From: a virus
Reading direction: 5' to 3' (one strand)
IMG/VR virus record: IMGVR_UViG_3300021197_001535
Span: 1 to 34,189 of that record
Length of the DNA: 34,189 bases
The number at the start of each line of letters is the position of its first letter. Positions within the stretch are counted from its first letter, which is position 1. This document shows positions 23,201 through 31,881 of the stretch, piece by piece. A program made the position numbers and the translations under genes. Below the pieces are notes generated by a model, which was not told the origin of the DNA, did not search any database, and saw only the letters and a list, made by a program, of their open reading frames with translations.

Positions 23201-26200
23201 TTGTTCTGGAACAGGGGCGGATAGCTTTAAATACAGTTCTGTTATCGCTCCTACCGAGATAGACCAAATACTATCTATATGGAAGATTACGTATGTACCC
23301 GGTAATGCAGGAAATGAGTCGATAGTAAACCCACAGTTTTACTCTCAAGCTACAGTTAACCAAGTACTAACTGCAGATGATGTAATATCACTAGAGATAA
23401 ACTCTCTAGGAAATAGTGAGTACGAACTTCTAGTGCATTTTCAAAATACAGAGAATTTCATAGACGCAACTTCTGAGGTTCAGGTGTTCCCTGATCTGCC
23501 CTTTGTACGTACCATGCCTACCTACAACCAGACCTATAAATTCAACGGTACTACAGACCAAGTTAGTGGTGTACAGCTAGGAGATCCCACTTCAATTGAA
23601 GATGATGCGTTTAGGTCTAGGTTCTACAACAGTGAGGTATTTAGTACTGACAGTAGTAACGCTATCACTGGCGGTGCTATACGGAATAAGTTCGTGCGAT
23701 CTGCGCATACAGCGCTAGATGGGGCTGCGGAAACCGGAGGAAGCTATATACCATACAGAAGCAGTAAGCTTATAATAGAGCCGATGTCTGAAGTTTATGC
23801 AGCGGCGGGCAAAAGAGTATTTGATTTTGTGACTTACGCAAAGTTCAGAGCTCTATCGGGGTGTACAGATCCTGACTACCTAAACTACAACCCTGATGCC
23901 TTGGATGACGATGGCAGCTGCGAAGGCTTCGCCATCGAAGGATGCACTGATGAAAACGCAGATAACTACAATGCAGAAGCCACGATAGACGATGGTTCTT
24001 GCATAACATGCTCTCAGGATTTAGGACCATTTAGTGGGTTTGACAATGGTAGTAACAATAAATTTAACGCATCAGGTGTATCTGCTGCCGTAAACAACGG
24101 CTCAGCAGCTAACGCATACAAGATACTAGCAGGCTACTCAACTGACCAAACAACGTTCGTGGGTAAGTTTGGGGAGACGTTGGGTACTCAGGCACTAGGA
24201 CTCAATGGTATAAGTGGAGGTACTCCCTCAGACTTAGATACTCTAGGAAACCTAAGTACTTTAAATCAAAGTAACTACCCATGGTTTGCTGCTTTGAGGA
24301 AGACGGGCACTATAGTAGGAAAAACTAACCTGCCCCTAACTAACCAACAGTACAACCAAGAAGGGACAGCAATTGATGCCGACTATGAGCTAGATATACA
24401 GGTAGTGTTCCCTTCCCAGGTAACTGCCGACTCTGTCGACGACGAAGGATTCAATACTTTTCAAGAGGCGATAGAAACACCGATCAATCATAGACTCCGA
24501 ATCTATGCGGCAACTGATGAGATCATAGATTTCATAACCGTGAATAACGCCAACGATGGCACCGGCGCCCCAACCACAGTAGAGGGACAACAGATATTCT
24601 TTATTGGTGAAGACTCTGACGGTAACCCAGGATTCAACTCCGCCACTGAGACCTCGTCACTGCAGGCTGCTGGATTCAATCCTACAATAGTAATTGATTC
24701 TGCCGCTCAAGCATTTACGATGGAGGGCAACAATCTAAGTGTAGCTAGATTCCATGTGCAGGGTACACTTGCACAGACTTCAACCCTCCTTTCTAATAGT
24801 ACTTTGTACGTTGTTGAGCATGTGCTATTGGACAAAAGCTGCTTGAGTTTCACAAGCTACCCCTCATTCTATAGCTTTACTATGATAGGGCTCTGTGGAT
24901 GTACCCTTGATGATAATATTAACTACCCCGCAATACATCCATGGCAAATTGACGAAAGCAACACCTATCCTGTAGCTTACGACAATACCCCATGTACATC
25001 TTCATCATTCCCATTACAATTAGGACCTGGAGATAGCGGACAGCTCTGCTTTACCGCAGATAGTGAAATAAACAGCTGTGACTCCCTATATGAATCCTGC
25101 TTCCTGAGTGTAGAAAGTGAGTGTCTATTTGATAGTGTAGAGAGTCTAGATGACCCGGACCTAATACAGATAAATGGTGGATTCTTCGCACCACAGGAAA
25201 CTACTGCAACCATACTTATAGAGGGCATATACAACCCCACTACAAACGAGTATGAGTACATCAACCAAAATACTGGGCTTCCTACACAGTACTTAAACTA
25301 TACTATAAATGTATACTTAGACGGTGAGTTGGTATCCGACCTTACGCAGGCAGGTCCGGCTGGCGCCGCAGACAGCGGCAACGGGTGGATGCATACATTT
25401 ACATTTGTAAATGCAACGTCTTACGAGTTTCACGTTGTGTACACCAACCCCGCAAATGAGGGGATATATGCAGGCATAGACTTGGGGACGGAATGTGTAG
25501 ATGTACTAGGACCGCAAAATATAGATCGCTTCGAGTGTGAGCTTTTACCTGGGTGTACTGATGAGGAAGCAAATAACTTTGATGCCACTGCAACCCTTGA
25601 TAACGGTGGGTGTGAGTATACAAGTTGTGAAGAATTGTTTGATAGCCTTGCTGGAGGATTCGATGAGATAAACATAGTACAAACAGCTGCTACTAGTAGC
25701 TGTGAGGAAGAGGAGACTATAGTTCTCGGACAGTCGGTCATAAATACATACGTACAGTTTAACACAGACGGTGAAGTAGCAGTACAAGTTGTAACAGATA
25801 CTTCAGATGACGTATTCTCTACGCAATGTAACATAGCTATATGTCCTGCAAATGCTGTAGGCTTTGGTACTGGTATTTCTAGCACTTCCGAGCTTGTCTC
25901 AACAATACTTACACAGGCGGAGAACTTTGAAACAAATGGAGGACAGATATCCTTGGGAACTTCAGGGCAAAATGCTGAAATATCTCCACTGCAGACTATA
26001 GATGTGCCGTTTGCAGCAGGTACAGCTACACAGTTCATAAATAGAACTACTGCTACAGAAACCGTTGCGACCGCTGATCAGGCTGGATTTACGTTCTCAG
26101 GTTTGGCCGCAGGAGAGTATTTCGTATTCGTGTACCCACCTCAATCAAATTTCACCGGCAGCGTTGACTTTACTACAGAGGAGTGCATTAATGAGATACT

Positions 26201-27587
26201 GTTTTATCTAGACTACGTAACCAGAATTACAGTAGGTTCTACAGTGCCTGACGATCCTTGCGAAGAAGATTGTGGAAACCCAGCTGGTTGTGATGATGAG
26301 GTATATGGATGTACAGATCCAGACAACACCGAATACAACGAAGATGCCACCATCGATGACGGCTCTTGTATACCTGGTACAAACTGTGATGCTAACCCAA
26401 ACGATGCAGCTTGCCTAGATTGCAGCACTGAGGCTTCAGAGTTGATTATAGGAAGTAGACGTAAAAGTGTTACAGATACTGAAGATCCCTGTAATCCATC
26501 AAACAGTGGGGATGGGTGCACTGATCCTAATGCATGTAACTACGACCCCTACATAGACGCAAGTAATTCTAACAACCAGTTGTGCGACTACTGTTCATGT
26601 AATGAGTTCTCAGAAGACTGTTGTGAAGGTGAAGATTGTGGGTGTGACCCACAGACAGATGAAAACTGTCCACCAGATATAGACCCCGAATGCCCAGATC
26701 CTACCAACCCTTCATGTAATGGAGGAGGTATTGACCCCTGCTATGATCCAGCAGATTGTCCTCCACCAGTTGATCCATGTGTTATACTTGGTAACTGTGT
26801 AGACGGGCCTATAGTAGATCCTCCGATAGTAGAGGAGCCTGTAATTGAGATAATTAATCCAGTATCAGTACCATGTGAGCCAGACTTCCTAGGACTAAGT
26901 CCCGCAGCAACGTTTGACTTCTCTACGGTGCAGTCTGCGATTATGAGGTGTCAAGGCACAGAGGGAGGTAAGATGGTTGTTAAGCTCAAGCACGGCATTG
27001 AGTACGATGAAGAAGACCTTATAAAACTTGATCTCATAACTTACCTGTTCATAGGGGGCGGAGACAAGGTTGCACTACCATGCCTGTTTAACTGCAACTA
27101 TGAAACCCGTACGAAGAAGAACACGCTGGAAGGTAAAGAAGCATGGGCAAGGCAAGGTGGTAATAAATGGGCATCAACTAATTCGTACACGAAGGGCAAT
27201 ATTGTAGTATATTACTACAACACCTATGGTACAACAAAGAAGTCATACTTCCGGGCTACTAGGGGTATTGAGGCTGGGGGTATTCACCCCAAGTACAAGG
27301 ACTCTGGGTGGAAACTGATCGTGGACTTCAAACCTAAAACTGTAGACCCTCTTGGAATCTCCGACGGTACTGAGAAGTATCTGCAGGTAATGTATGAGTT
27401 CTTTGTACGGTACTGCTCTTCATGCGAAGTAGGAGGAGCTGCAGCTTTACTTGATCCTAACACGGAGGGTAGGGACAACAGTACAGGTACGAGCTACGGG
27501 ATAAAACGAAACTCTAACGGCGGGGGCTCCTACAACTCAGGCTCGTCATCAATAATTGGCCCCGACGGGGAAGAAATAATATTCTAA
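20283..27587 (+). CDS. Giant adhesin-like virion protein (2434 aa) with Bacteroidota-type Cys repeats
   Basis: The largest gene in the window. No signal peptide, so it is most likely a virion protein. A small N-terminal domain (residues 1-70, VQVSIDDAKNAEFEDS) is followed by about 1100 residues of Asn/Gly/Ser/Thr-rich beta sequence. At about residue 1192 the first of five units GC-T-D...N-Y-N...DDGSC appears (others near 1219, 1756, 2008, 2077), separated by beta-sandwich-like domains. Residues 2090-2200 are a Cys/Pro/Asp-rich stalk. The last ~230 residues form a new domain (TYLFIGGGDKVALPC, then YFRATRGIEAGG) and a Gly/Ser end. Probable receptor-binding or host-surface adhesin. The next gene starts 1 nt after the stop. 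Confidence 0.8.
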   Translation: MRRGSANGKFCAIVQVSIDDAKNAEFEDSSLLNNFNDASHLCVKVRSYLRKLPLHMGAQCALAVDAKLTAYSKSSSEYKPNNTTVFYEDGSNDVNFQGNAIATTIYTAAGGPETIIRYLNDSAVGGDREIYLMIPRTTVDLESTEEFTDSPSAARITRVNIQVDFVDGSSVPVIMELKRDAVITVDLSINKLQIGNQAEDFMQFTPQLKGAYFSGSVSPSVIYSFTKYNTSNRAASQNPRIANAFGPNSTAMPFALPVFSLNHNDTNSLLGNTNSPLNGAASSGRNYAGLRWVTGTSIPYSNGTDNIYTNDVVAHSNINLGQFFQMDRFDNPTSNGSSSVSSVAGTGNMSWGRKYGTANWYAANGTNGSTSPWITNTFSSNLSNGFGPSLGWHKRSSVSTDMHDVGANGGGGIHDPGTIYGPSTQGELANCFTQHLSGISGNMPGTNNMSDTGSSNRQVRRQFTHSSVTPVDDSLADVKDSCIPIKDMKTNYFAQGFSVGGGAPIVVCARVVGTGWNGSGGINNRPEVVDTGVFWQHEKSQPDGEGYTIWQNTDSTSSDDELVSAFCNLSYEPTTNVTSHPLPGLLTPLGNEPADVVTANEVYSYFTSNGTTRTTAAILANNQFVNMPFNGFEYVCNRMFGNSGALHSLDTFPCNSEGYDPGAQNWGEALIFKRARTMYAQYTVKDAGGTNFNLGQGGGAVPQARLLGSSFGYVPLSIGAKGANWNADAWYMEGYQDVHFIVSLGATSKNYSPPETVGAGIDSTRLSPWFSTDVYIAENNTTYGGASPAGSAAFKVFETDFNNGTSSNVFRLVTLYSKQKVPGSAWIGEDTTVSYRYPYASQHGANLCKCTDPTLAQGIDNHLATAFDDTIPTGFQGDFNHSSFARGTQYTAYEMYKVALPMDALYTGVSGKGALGTGGAEPCLYATGSSDCLEFIGTDIHISDMDGGVNTGADGTDGFGGLTVRASIRYRNTCSGTGADSFKYSSVIAPTEIDQILSIWKITYVPGNAGNESIVNPQFYSQATVNQVLTADDVISLEINSLGNSEYELLVHFQNTENFIDATSEVQVFPDLPFVRTMPTYNQTYKFNGTTDQVSGVQLGDPTSIEDDAFRSRFYNSEVFSTDSSNAITGGAIRNKFVRSAHTALDGAAETGGSYIPYRSSKLIIEPMSEVYAAAGKRVFDFVTYAKFRALSGCTDPDYLNYNPDALDDDGSCEGFAIEGCTDENADNYNAEATIDDGSCITCSQDLGPFSGFDNGSNNKFNASGVSAAVNNGSAANAYKILAGYSTDQTTFVGKFGETLGTQALGLNGISGGTPSDLDTLGNLSTLNQSNYPWFAALRKTGTIVGKTNLPLTNQQYNQEGTAIDADYELDIQVVFPSQVTADSVDDEGFNTFQEAIETPINHRLRIYAATDEIIDFITVNNANDGTGAPTTVEGQQIFFIGEDSDGNPGFNSATETSSLQAAGFNPTIVIDSAAQAFTMEGNNLSVARFHVQGTLAQTSTLLSNSTLYVVEHVLLDKSCLSFTSYPSFYSFTMIGLCGCTLDDNINYPAIHPWQIDESNTYPVAYDNTPCTSSSFPLQLGPGDSGQLCFTADSEINSCDSLYESCFLSVESECLFDSVESLDDPDLIQINGGFFAPQETTATILIEGIYNPTTNEYEYINQNTGLPTQYLNYTINVYLDGELVSDLTQAGPAGAADSGNGWMHTFTFVNATSYEFHVVYTNPANEGIYAGIDLGTECVDVLGPQNIDRFECELLPGCTDEEANNFDATATLDNGGCEYTSCEELFDSLAGGFDEINIVQTAATSSCEEEETIVLGQSVINTYVQFNTDGEVAVQVVTDTSDDVFSTQCNIAICPANAVGFGTGISSTSELVSTILTQAENFETNGGQISLGTSGQNAEISPLQTIDVPFAAGTATQFINRTTATETVATADQAGFTFSGLAAGEYFVFVYPPQSNFTGSVDFTTEECINEILFYLDYVTRITVGSTVPDDPCEEDCGNPAGCDDEVYGCTDPDNTEYNEDATIDDGSCIPGTNCDANPNDAACLDCSTEASELIIGSRRKSVTDTEDPCNPSNSGDGCTDPNACNYDPYIDASNSNNQLCDYCSCNEFSEDCCEGEDCGCDPQTDENCPPDIDPECPDPTNPSCNGGGIDPCYDPADCPPPVDPCVILGNCVDGPIVDPPIVEEPVIEIINPVSVPCEPDFLGLSPAATFDFSTVQSAIMRCQGTEGGKMVVKLKHGIEYDEEDLIKLDLITYLFIGGGDKVALPCLFNCNYETRTKKNTLEGKEAWARQGGNKWASTNSYTKGNIVVYYYNTYGTTKKSYFRATRGIEAGGIHPKYKDSGWKLIVDFKPKTVDPLGISDGTEKYLQVMYEFFVRYCSSCEVGGAAALLDPNTEGRDNSTGTSYGIKRNSNGGGSYNSGSSSIIGPDGEEIIF
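23859..26580 (+). repeat. Five GC-TD-xxA-x-N-YN-type repeats in the giant adhesin
   Basis: Units begin near 23859, 23940, 25552, 26308 and 26515. Each has G-C-T-D, then N-Y/F-N/D, then usually D-D/N-G-S/G-C. They match the units in the T9SS-type secreted protein at 1129-3834, but here the second half is the more canonical DDGSC. A degenerate unit (GCTLDDNINY) is at 24897. Confidence 0.75.
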
Positions 27588-27588
27588 A

Positions 27589-29145
27589 ATGGCAAAAAAT
27601 ATAGCAGATCTTAGAACTACTAACACAACGGGTACTACAAGTCGTCAGTACCTGCTTGTGTCAGATCTGAGCACACGTGAGTCTACTAAGATTGCACTTA
27701 ACGAAGTATTCCCCTCACTGCAGAGTGGTAAAGAAACGGGCAGTGTGTCCGCAGGGACTACGGGTAGCATACAAGACTTGTTTGTTGGGGGTGGTGCAGG
27801 TACTACAATCACAAACACCAATAAGTCCACACTGATATTCAAGGGTCTTAAGCCCGAGGTAAATACAAGTGGGTCACAGAGTGCTGCTCTTGAGTTGCGT
27901 ACCGATACAAGTACCGCTGACCCCAACAAGAGAAACCTTGTCTTAGCTCTAAACATCAACAAAATTGATCTTAGATACGCGGACAATACTTCCTCGGGTT
28001 TCCTAGCAACTGTAGCAGGTACCGGTACAAGTTTGAACTTGTCTAGTGGAGGTACTCACTTCTCTGGTACGCTTGCAGTAGGTTATGGGGGCACAGGGTT
28101 AACCAGTGGTGCTGCGGGGGATATCTTGCACTTTTCAGGAAGCACAACTATTGCAAAGTTAAGCTTTAGAACTAAGGGTCAACTTATGGTTGCGCAGCAA
28201 ACTGCAGTACCCGTAGCACTAAATGTGGGAAGTAACGGTCAAGTACTTAAGGCAGATAGCACCACAACAAGTGGACTTGCTTGGGGCGATGTTACATTTG
28301 CAGGGGGCACTATGACTGGTGACATTGATATGTCGAACAATGACATTGACATGGGTACTGGATACCTCAGCGGTACTGGTAGCAACTCTCAAGGACTTAG
28401 GTTCGATGCTGCAAATGATCATGTGTTTATTGGGGACGGCACATTCTACAACACAGGAGTGTTGAATGTGAACGGTAACATATACCTAGGAACAAGTACA
28501 GGGGGCACAGACATGAATATTGTCATGAAGCCTACAAGTTCTGGAGCTTCTGCAAACTTGGGTATTTCAGGTTCTAGTGCAACTGGAACAGGAAACGCAG
28601 GAGGTACTGTAACTATTACAGGGGGAGCAGGAGACACAAACGGTAACGGAGGTAATGTAACACTATCTGCAGGTTTGAAAGCCGGCTCTGGTACTGATGG
28701 AAGCGTGGTTCTTCAAACCGGTGGTGGAACAGCTCTAAATATTGATCAGAATAAAGACGTTAACATTAAGAGTGGTAGCCTTGTAATTGATACTGCAACA
28801 GAAGGCATAGTCCACAAGGGCAGTGGAACTGTTACTCAGGCAACAAATCATACAACAGCTGTAACCATTAATGCTACTTCTGGCGTAATACAGCTAGCAG
28901 CTGTTACATTGGCTGCTGCTAACAACGCTGAGTTCACTGTCACAAACAGTGCAGTTCAAGCAGACTCAGTCATTATCTTGACAGTGCAGGATGAGAATAC
29001 AACAAACAACGCACAACTTACAGCATGTACCCACACCATTGCGGGAGGGAGCTTTAAGATCTCTGTATTCAATCCAGCTGCCACAGGATCTACATCTGCA
29101 ACAGCAAGTAAGATTCACTTCTTGATTATAAACAATTCTGTGTAA
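27589..29145 (+). CDS. Tail-fibre protein, trimeric beta type (518 aa)
   Basis: Highly repetitive Gly/Ser/Thr/Asn beta sequence. It contains the common fibre motif VGYGGTGLTSGAAGDILHFS (about 163-182) and a segment GTMTGDIDMSNNDIDMG shared by many phage fibres, plus a Gly-rich region (GNAGGTVTITGGAGDTNG). The C-terminal ~75 residues (AEFTVTNSAVQADSVIILTV...AGGSFKISVFNPA) look like a globular fibre tip. Such proteins form trimers that bind the host surface. Confidence 0.8.
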   Translation: MAKNIADLRTTNTTGTTSRQYLLVSDLSTRESTKIALNEVFPSLQSGKETGSVSAGTTGSIQDLFVGGGAGTTITNTNKSTLIFKGLKPEVNTSGSQSAALELRTDTSTADPNKRNLVLALNINKIDLRYADNTSSGFLATVAGTGTSLNLSSGGTHFSGTLAVGYGGTGLTSGAAGDILHFSGSTTIAKLSFRTKGQLMVAQQTAVPVALNVGSNGQVLKADSTTTSGLAWGDVTFAGGTMTGDIDMSNNDIDMGTGYLSGTGSNSQGLRFDAANDHVFIGDGTFYNTGVLNVNGNIYLGTSTGGTDMNIVMKPTSSGASANLGISGSSATGTGNAGGTVTITGGAGDTNGNGGNVTLSAGLKAGSGTDGSVVLQTGGGTALNIDQNKDVNIKSGSLVIDTATEGIVHKGSGTVTQATNHTTAVTINATSGVIQLAAVTLAAANNAEFTVTNSAVQADSVIILTVQDENTTNNAQLTACTHTIAGGSFKISVFNPAATGSTSATASKIHFLIINNSV

Positions 29146-29175
29146 CTTTACATAAACCACTAAACACATTGTAAC

Positions 29176-29586
29176 ATGTCCGCTAAAAAAGTAACACTCG
29201 TCAACAAAGAGGTTCTGAACCTCTTCCAAGGTCTCCTAGCAGTAAAGGAAATGAAAGGCTCACGCTTTGCAGTACTTGTAGCTAAGAACCTTAAAGAAAT
29301 GAAGAAGGTCCTTGACCCTCTCGATGCCATGGCTATTCCTACACAGGAGTTCCAGGAGCTGTCTGTTGAGATGAATAAGCTCATTGAGGCAGAAGACGGA
29401 GAAGCCATTAAGAAGCTTGAAGAAAGCAACTCTGAACTTATTGATGCTCGTAAGGAGCAGCTCGAAGGAGTCAACAGTAAGTTGGAAGAAAGTAGTGAAG
29501 TATACATATACAGCATCAAAGAAGATCAGCTGCCAGAAGATATCACTGGAGAGCAGATAGAAAAGCTGCTAGAAATAATTGAATAA
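29176..29586 (+). CDS. Small helical phage protein, DUF1617-like pattern (136 aa)
   Basis: Mostly helical with strong Glu/Lys content; N-terminus VTLVNKEVLNLFQGLLAVKEM and C-terminal strand EVYIYSIKEDQLPEDITGEQIEKLLEIIE. The pattern (first helix, middle coil, then an acidic end with L-P-x-D-I) resembles DUF1617 proteins of tailed phages, which occur near tail genes; match made from memory only. It shares a base with the next start (TAATG). Confidence 0.55.
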   Translation: MSAKKVTLVNKEVLNLFQGLLAVKEMKGSRFAVLVAKNLKEMKKVLDPLDAMAIPTQEFQELSVEMNKLIEAEDGEAIKKLEESNSELIDARKEQLEGVNSKLEESSEVYIYSIKEDQLPEDITGEQIEKLLEIIE

Positions 29587-30011
29587 TGGGAACACTTAAT
29601 ACACGTATATCGATACGTTCATCTAACGCGTTTAAGAACACTATCACCTTTAGGCATGACAAGGCCTATGCTGTAGAAGCTAGGGTTGATCAGGGTACAC
29701 GCGTTATCAAAGATAACTCCTCAGGGTCACCCCATGAGATAGCCTCAGGCTCGGACTACTATGACTCTTCTGAGTCTGGTGCTCTGGCTAATCAGGTGTA
29801 TGTATTTATACGTAATACCACACTTGCACTTAACAAGACAATAACAGTACAGTTCAACAAGAACGGTACTCGTGATGATGTTGGGTTGTTGGGACCAGGA
29901 CAGTTTATGTTCATCCCTTGGAAGTGTGATGCGTCTACCGATAAGCTCGAAGTATTTTCAAATGACACGGCAGGTGTAAAAGTTGAGTACATACTCTCAC
30001 CAATGCGATGA
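29586..30011 (+). CDS. Small beta-rich structural protein (141 aa)
   Basis: Beta strands throughout (TRISIRSSNAFKNTITFRH, VYVFIRNTTLALNKTITVQF, LGPGQFMFIPWKCDA, VKVEYILSP), no signal peptide or membrane segment. It looks like a compact sandwich used as a tail or fibre-attachment part. Its ends are fused to its neighbours by a TAATG overlap before and a 4-nt ATGA overlap with the holin gene after. No family recognised. Confidence 0.6.
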   Translation: MGTLNTRISIRSSNAFKNTITFRHDKAYAVEARVDQGTRVIKDNSSGSPHEIASGSDYYDSSESGALANQVYVFIRNTTLALNKTITVQFNKNGTRDDVGLLGPGQFMFIPWKCDASTDKLEVFSNDTAGVKVEYILSPMR

Positions 30012-30445
30012 GCGAGCGTAAGAAAATAAAAGATACCCTCCTTGGCAAGTGGTTGGCGGAAAAGGCACCTAACGTACTCGGTACAGTAGGTGACCTTCTC
30101 CCTGACAGCGGGGCTTTGGGTGTCGTAAAGAACCTCTTGGATAAAGATCCAAATGTTGACCCAGCTGAAGCAAAGGCTAAAATTGATGCTGAGATAGCAT
30201 TCCAAAACAACGTTACTGAGCGTTGGAAGGCTGATATGGGGAGCGACGTTAAACTCGCTAAGCTTATCAGACCTGTTACACTTATTGCTCTCATGGTCAT
30301 GTTCATGGCTACTATGGTTGCAGATAGTATGGACGGGTGGCCTTTCAATGTAAAAGACTCCTATGTGTCTCTGTTGGAGATACTGATGCTCACAGCATTC
30401 GGTGCATACTTCGCAGGTAGGACTATAGAGAAAGCTAAAAAGTAA
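30008..30445 (+). CDS. Holin, GTA/3TM-type (145 aa)
   Basis: A soluble N-terminal ~85 residues (ERKKIKDTLLGKWLAEKAPNV...) is followed by hydrophobic segments at about 88-107 (IRPVTLIALMVMFMATMV) and 121-138 (VSLLEILMLTAFGAYFAG), and a basic end (RTIEKAKK). The motif R-W-K-A-D-M-x-S-D-x-K-L-A-K-L-I-R-P before the first membrane segment is that of the 3TM holin family of gene transfer agents and phages. It would release the amidase encoded at 5789-6205 to the murein, although the two are 24 kb apart. Confidence 0.75.
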   Translation: MSERKKIKDTLLGKWLAEKAPNVLGTVGDLLPDSGALGVVKNLLDKDPNVDPAEAKAKIDAEIAFQNNVTERWKADMGSDVKLAKLIRPVTLIALMVMFMATMVADSMDGWPFNVKDSYVSLLEILMLTAFGAYFAGRTIEKAKK

Positions 30446-30461
30446 TGTGCAAACCAAACAC

Positions 30462-31598
30462 ATGACAGTAAATGAAATTAAAGACTTCCTTGCTGAGAAG
30501 CAGGGATATCTTAAAAAGAGCGCTGACGTACTATCTGAGAGACTTAATTGCCCGATTGAAGATTGTGAGACAGCACTCTACGAAGCCAGAAAGCTGGCTC
30601 GTAACACAGAAGACACCGATAACGATAGCGATAACGTTATTAATGAATTCGAACAGTTCCTTGACAAGAATGGTATCAGCCAGTCTGATGTAGCCAGTGT
30701 AAAGTTCTGGCAGACCGTATCTGGACACCAGCGATTCTCCGTCGTAACGAAGGGAGAGTCAATGAGTGTTGAATCTATCAAACAGGAGATAGAGCAGTTT
30801 GCAGCAACCTATAGCCCCAGTGTCTCTAGGAAGCCAAATAAGCCACTCAAAAACCCTGTAGCGTATGAGATATCACTTCCAGATATTCACTACGGTAAAC
30901 TGCATGATTTCGATCTTACTCAGGTTGAGCAGCAGTACATGAATGTTGTACAGGATTTAGTACGCAAAGCATCAGGACTTGATATAGAAAGGTTCATACT
31001 CCCAATTGGGAATGACGGTATGAACTCAGAGGGTATGAGAGGTACTACCACCAAGGGAACTCCCCAACAGGATTCCGGAGGATGGAAGGATACTTTTCGA
31101 GGATACTGGCAATTGATAACTACAGCAGTAAACTTCTTGAAAGAGAAGGCGCCTGTAGATATCATTGTTATATCAGGCAACCACGACTACGAGCGCATGT
31201 TCTATGCAGGGGATGTGCTCGCAGGATGGTACAGGAATGATACCAATGTTAGTGTAGACAACAGCTACAGCTCTCGCAAGTACTATGAGTACGGCAAGAA
31301 CATGCTGATGTTCACACATGGAGATAAAGAAAAACCAGCAGATATGCCACTTATAATGGCTACTGAAAACCCGGAGATGTTTGCGCGTACTGAGCATCGT
31401 GAGGTACACTGCGGGCATCTTCACAAAGAAATGGTCAATGAGTACAGAGGTATCAAAGTTAGGTTTATACCATCTATTTGTCCTAATGACGAGTGGCATA
31501 AGCAAATGGGGTATGAAGCTAAACGAACAGGGCAAGCATATATATGGAATAAGTTCAAAGGACTTGAGGGATATTTACAATCAAATGTTAGAGTATAA
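30462..31598 (+). CDS. Calcineurin-like metallophosphoesterase
   Basis: About 378 residues from ATG 30462 (a GTG at 30447 just after the holin stop is the alternative). The N-terminal ~135 residues are a separate helical, basic domain. Metal-binding motifs follow: D141-x-H143 (SLPDIHYGK), GND near 184-186, GNHD at 239-242, H in FTHGDKE near 286, and GHLH at 318-321. This is the two-metal phosphoesterase core. Substrate unknown; nucleic acid or nucleotide is likely. Similar enzymes are found in many marine tailed phages. Its position among tail genes is unusual for a metabolic enzyme. Confidence 0.85.
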   Translation: MTVNEIKDFLAEKQGYLKKSADVLSERLNCPIEDCETALYEARKLARNTEDTDNDSDNVINEFEQFLDKNGISQSDVASVKFWQTVSGHQRFSVVTKGESMSVESIKQEIEQFAATYSPSVSRKPNKPLKNPVAYEISLPDIHYGKLHDFDLTQVEQQYMNVVQDLVRKASGLDIERFILPIGNDGMNSEGMRGTTTKGTPQQDSGGWKDTFRGYWQLITTAVNFLKEKAPVDIIVISGNHDYERMFYAGDVLAGWYRNDTNVSVDNSYSSRKYYEYGKNMLMFTHGDKEKPADMPLIMATENPEMFARTEHREVHCGHLHKEMVNEYRGIKVRFIPSICPNDEWHKQMGYEAKRTGQAYIWNKFKGLEGYLQSNVRV

Positions 31599-31881
31599 CG
31601 ATGACATAGAAGACGAGGACATCACATCTTCGCTCGAAGAGGAAATAGAAATCCTTGACGAAGCGTACCGCAATGCTTACAAGATTGCGATAGGTGAGAT
31701 GTCGGTTAGGCAGCTATTGGAGTTGGAGGAGGATATGATATTCCTACCCTTCGACCCTTCAGCTCCTGAGTCTTTTAGTGCAGTCATCGACGATATAATA
31801 ATGTACTTCTCAGACAATGAGGAATACGAGAAGTGTGCAGAGTTAGTCAAAGTAAAAGACCAGTTCGATGACCTTGGATGA
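31585..31881 (+). CDS. Acidic helical protein (98 aa)
   Basis: Start taken at ATG 31585 (MLEYNDDIEDED), 14 nt before the phosphoesterase stop; upstream ATGs in frame would lie deep inside that gene and give a non-protein-like N-terminus. The protein is strongly acidic and helical (SLEEEIEILDEAYRNAYKIAIGEM, VRQLLELEEDM, SDNEEYEKCAELVKVKDQ). No family. Overlaps the next gene by 14 nt, so it is coupled to it. It may be a small chaperone for a tail protein. Confidence 0.65.
   Translation: MLEYNDDIEDEDITSSLEEEIEILDEAYRNAYKIAIGEMSVRQLLELEEDMIFLPFDPSAPESFSAVIDDIIMYFSDNEEYEKCAELVKVKDQFDDLG

Noticed and set aside
25430-26038. 202-residue minus-strand frame inside the giant adhesin gene
   Set aside because: Ser/Val/Thr-rich mirror of the repeat-coded DNA; no independent start context; typical of antisense open frames in such genes.
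29792-30463. 223-residue minus-strand frame opposite the holin
   Set aside because: Crosses two gene junctions on the plus strand and has a random-looking Cys/His/Ser composition.
31381-31584. Long N-terminal extension of the 98-residue acidic protein
   Set aside because: The extension is the shadow of the phosphoesterase gene in another frame; the acidic, helical protein begins at ATG 31585.
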